From Aptenodytes patagonicus (lineage: Eukaryota; Chordata; Aves; Sphenisciformes; Spheniscidae): 64,000 bases of DNA. How positions within the stretch are numbered: the stretch's first letter is position 1; each line of letters begins with the position of its first letter. The position numbers were made by a program, and so were the translations under genes. Of the stretch, positions 60,920-64,000 are shown piece by piece. Location: contig NC_134970.1 of NCBI RefSeq assembly GCF_965638725.1, forward strand, positions 7,546,001-7,610,000, given 5' to 3'. Below the pieces are notes generated by a model that was not told the DNA's origin, made no database searches, and saw nothing but the letters and a program-made list of their open reading frames with translations.

Positions 60920-63900
60920 CCAGACCTGACTCCCTTACAAGCCTCGGGAGCACCCAGGTCCCACACATGATCTCGTTCCCCCTGGCCTCCTGCCTGCCCT
61001 CCCGCCCTGTCCTGTTCCTGAGCCTCTGCCTGTCACCCAGCTCCTCTCTCCCCAGGTGCAAATGGGAGAGTCTTGCAGCCAGCCCCCGCGGCTCAGGTGC
61101 TGCTGTGGAGGGGACATTGGAGCTCTCCCTGTTCCTGCCCATGAGTGGGACACAAGGAGGGGGCATGAAGTCCCTGTGACAGCCCACCCCCGCCACTGCT
61201 GGCATGCAGCCCCCTGGGTGGCCCCCAGCTCCCCGCTAGTGGACAAACACAGGGGTGTTGCGGTGAGGGGCTGGCAAAGGCAGGTCATCGGCAGCGGCAG
61301 GAGCTGGGCAGTCTTTGAGAGACCCCTGTGTGCACATGAGGGTGCAGGTGCTGCTAGGTGTGCACACAGGTGGAGGCAGGGGTGCTGAGCACAGCTGTCA
61401 CTCCACACACTGTTCCCAGCCACCCACCACTGACGAGGCCACGTTACACCTGGCACTGAGGAGGGAAACACCTCCCTGCAAAGGCATTAATGACAGCCCC
61501 ACGTGGTCCCCAGACCAAACCCTCCACCCCCATGGTGCTGATAAAGGACGTTTCCAGCCTGCTCTGGGGTGTGGTGACTTGGTTTGGGACAGGGGGCAGA
61601 GACCGGGACCCTGCAGGTCCCTGCCCCTGCGAACAGCAGTGGCTGGAGGAGGACGGAGGTGAGTGACCACCCCCAGGGCTTTTCTTCCCACATGGTTGGC
61701 ATCACTCAAACAGCTCCATGGCTTCGCCTGGTCCCATCCCAGAGCTCTGTGGTGTGTGGGGGTGACACCACTGAGCAGCAGGAGCCAGCGCAGGGCAGTG
61801 GTGAGCTGGGTGTTCCTGCCAGAGCCACTGGGACTGGGGGGCTGGTGACCCTGTGGGTTGCCCAAGGCTGTGGCGAGAGCCCGTTCCAAGAGGACAGGGG
61901 GCAAGGCTGATGGCACGGGCATGACAGGACAGTGCACAGGTGCCAACACAGCTCTCCAGCATGCCCAGTCCATACCGTGTGGCTGTGAGGGACAAGCAGC
62001 ATCCTGGGCAGCACAGGATGGTGGGATGGGTAAGTTCCAGGGCACCTCATGCTGGTACAGCATCATGGGGATGAGCAGGATATGGCCTGTCTGTTGACCT
62101 GCAAGGATGTGAGGAGCTGGCATTTCTCTGCCTTTGTCCCCGGGGGGCATGTTTGCAAGGACACCTGGGTTTGGGGGGGACTTCCCACCCTGAGCTGCCA
62201 GTTTTTCTGAGGCTGGACCCTTCCCCATCGAAGGTCCAGGCGGAGATGGGCAGTGGCCGTGCCGTGGTGTTGCTGGCCATATCTTCTTACTCCCTTGTGC
62301 CAGCTGTGCCAGAAGCCAGATCAGTCCCCCAATTCAGCTAGAAATCAACTCAAAAAAGACCCCCAGATGCTAGTTTGGGGCAAATCAGGCCCTGTGCAGC
62401 CCCAGACCCCAGGAGAGGGTGCAGAGGCATTGCCCCATCACCACAGTATGTCCCCACCATAGTGTCACCCTTCATGTTTGGAGTACCCAGTGAGCACCCA
62501 CCTGCCTTGGAAAGTGGCACACGCAGCCCTGCACCTCACTAAAGGGACCAGGAAACCATCACCATTCACCTTGTAACTAATGAAGCACGTCCTTGACATC
62601 CCCCTGGCAGAGCAGATGCCAGAGCCTCATTGGCAACCACCCTGCGCCCCTTCCTCAGGAGCAGGTGGATGTGTTTCTGGGTGTGTGTACATCCTGCCCC
62701 AGGGCAGTGAAGCAAGAGCAAGGGATGCAGCGGCTGCCCCTACGCCATCCCTGCTGATTGCTGCATCCCCTCGGGGGAAAGCTGTCTGCGCTGCCATGTC
62801 TGCTGTACAAGATGGGCTCTCCGGTGCTCAGGCTGCAGCTGGAGCTCAGCAACAGCCATTTCCCTTTTATTAAGTTAACAAATAAATGCCCTGCTGGAGA
62901 GCAGGCAAGCTCTATTGATTCAGCACCTCCCCTGGGACCCATCAGTTTGCGGCATTTTAATATATATTAGGCAACGAAGAGCCCTGCGTTGCCCAGTTCG
63001 GCTGGGCTGGGGGCCCTCTGGAGCAAGATCCCAGCAAAGCGATGGCCTGGAGAGATGGGGCTGCCCCTGTTGCTCAGCACCCAGACCCGGCCTGGGGCAC
63101 TGAGGTCTGTAAAGCAAAATGCCTGGGCAGACCCATTCCCGGAGAGGAATAACCTCAGCTGCTACTTGATACCAGGCAGCAGTGGACAGTGCACAGGCAG
63201 CGCTGGGCAGCGCTGGCACGGGCATGCAGCAGGCACTGTGCTCCCCGTGCTCTCCTTGCTGTGGTATCTCTGGCCTGTCCAGAGCAATGGGGATGTCTGT
63301 GGGCTGGATGAGACCCTCCTGCGGGCCAGGCTGAGTGGTGGGTGCCCGAGCCCAAGAGCGGTGCTTGGAGATACCTGAAGTGACAGAAATCACACCGCAG
63401 TGGCCAATTCTCTTGGTTAGACCCAGGGCTGCTGCACTGACCTGGACATGCCCTCATGCCTCTATCTCATCCCCAGTTTCTTTCCCAGCTGGGAGAGTGA
63501 GCCAAGAAGCCCCCAGGCCTCACTGGCGCAAAGGCTGTGACTGCCTGCTGCCCCAGCCCAAGGTAGATCTGCCCAAGCCACTTGTCCTCCTCCCCACAGG
63601 ACAGGCTTGGCTGCAAGCAGGAGGAATAGGCTCCAGCAGAGATGTAAGGATGCTGGGTCCAGCTGCTGGGATACCAGGAGACCCCCAGAGCATGGCACCC
63701 TCAAAATGGCTGGTTAAGGCATGAGCACTTGGGAGCAGGGGCAGACCTCCCTCAGCATGGGGACTGAAGGCTGCCAGCTCTGGCTAAATGTGGTCTCACA
63801 TTTGCAGCCCCCTCCCCAGGCTGGGCTAGGCAGCGAGCAGCCATGGGCACAGGCTGTGCAGGCAGGGTGGCAGAGGAAGGAGGGGACAGGGGGATCCACA

Positions 63901-64000
63901 GTCACACAGCAGGAACACTTTAATGACCTGTCCAGCTCTTGCAAGACCCTGCTGGCACAGCATTGTCCTGTCCTGCACCAGGATCCTGGAGACCCGGCCC
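60920..64000. other. KIF21B upstream flank, no confident gene
   Basis: No coding exon with a recognisable domain is seen on either strand. AATAAA hexamers occur on both strands near 62,866-62,886. An ATTAAA with a GT-rich follow-up at 63,919-63,924 (minus) may belong to a neighbouring gene. In human the next gene upstream of KIF21B on the same strand is CACNA1S, but none of its coding sequence is present here. Confidence 0.5.
63919..63924 (-). terminator. possible polyadenylation signal ATTAAA of an off-window gene
   Basis: The minus strand reads ATTAAAGTGTTCCTGCTGTG followed by TGACTGTGG, a variant hexamer followed by a GT-rich element. It would end a gene lying beyond 64,000 on the same strand. 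In mammals CACNA1S holds that position relative to KIF21B. There is no coding support inside the window. Confidence 0.25.

Noticed and set aside
62866-62886. AATAAA on both strands as gene ends
   Set aside because: No adjoining exon on either strand and no convincing downstream GT-rich element; treated as chance hexamers in an AT-rich patch.

Overview
This window is vertebrate nuclear DNA, not bacterial or viral. It holds two complete multi-exon protein-coding genes, both on the minus strand. All junctions follow the GT-AG rule, and the codon phases add up to complete proteins of the expected family length. The DNA is GC-rich, has compact introns, carries CpG-rich simple repeats, and shows no SINE, LINE or LTR copy that I can recognise. 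This fits a bird or other sauropsid microchromosome-like region. That assignment is an inference; nothing here names the species.

Layout from low to high coordinate. 1-6,465: downstream flank of ELF3, with no gene I can defend, one isolated proline-rich open frame and simple repeats. About 6,470-11,620: ELF3 (ETS-family epithelial transcription factor), transcribed right to left, with a TATA box, NF-kB and octamer motifs, a non-coding first exon, eight coding exons (371 aa) and a roughly 0.97 kb 3' UTR. 11,700-15,665: about 4 kb of intergenic DNA between the KIF21B polyadenylation site and the ELF3 promoter. About 15,675-59,650 or slightly beyond: KIF21B (kinesin-4 family motor), transcribed right to left, with 35 coding exons (1,640 aa), a 14.9 kb first intron, a 39-nt microexon, a C-terminal WD40 propeller and a roughly 5.9 kb 3' UTR. 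59,610-64,000: the GC-rich KIF21B promoter, about 0.7 kb of CA/CTCACA simple repeat, two short minisatellites, and possibly the 3' end of the next gene on the same strand near 63,900.

The two genes have no known joint function: KIF21B is a microtubule motor and pausing factor, and ELF3 is a nuclear regulator of epithelial differentiation and inflammation. Their interest as a pair is positional. They sit head-to-tail about 4 kb apart on one strand, whereas from memory the human orthologues are about 1 Mb apart in 1q32.1 on opposite strands. I found no undescribed biological system. The most testable observations are the KIF21B microexon bracketed by two copies of a 19-nt CU-rich (in RNA) element, the terminal exon enclosed by CU-rich blocks, an upstream frame overlapping the KIF21B start, a weak donor in the WD40 region, and the ELF3 promoter architecture.
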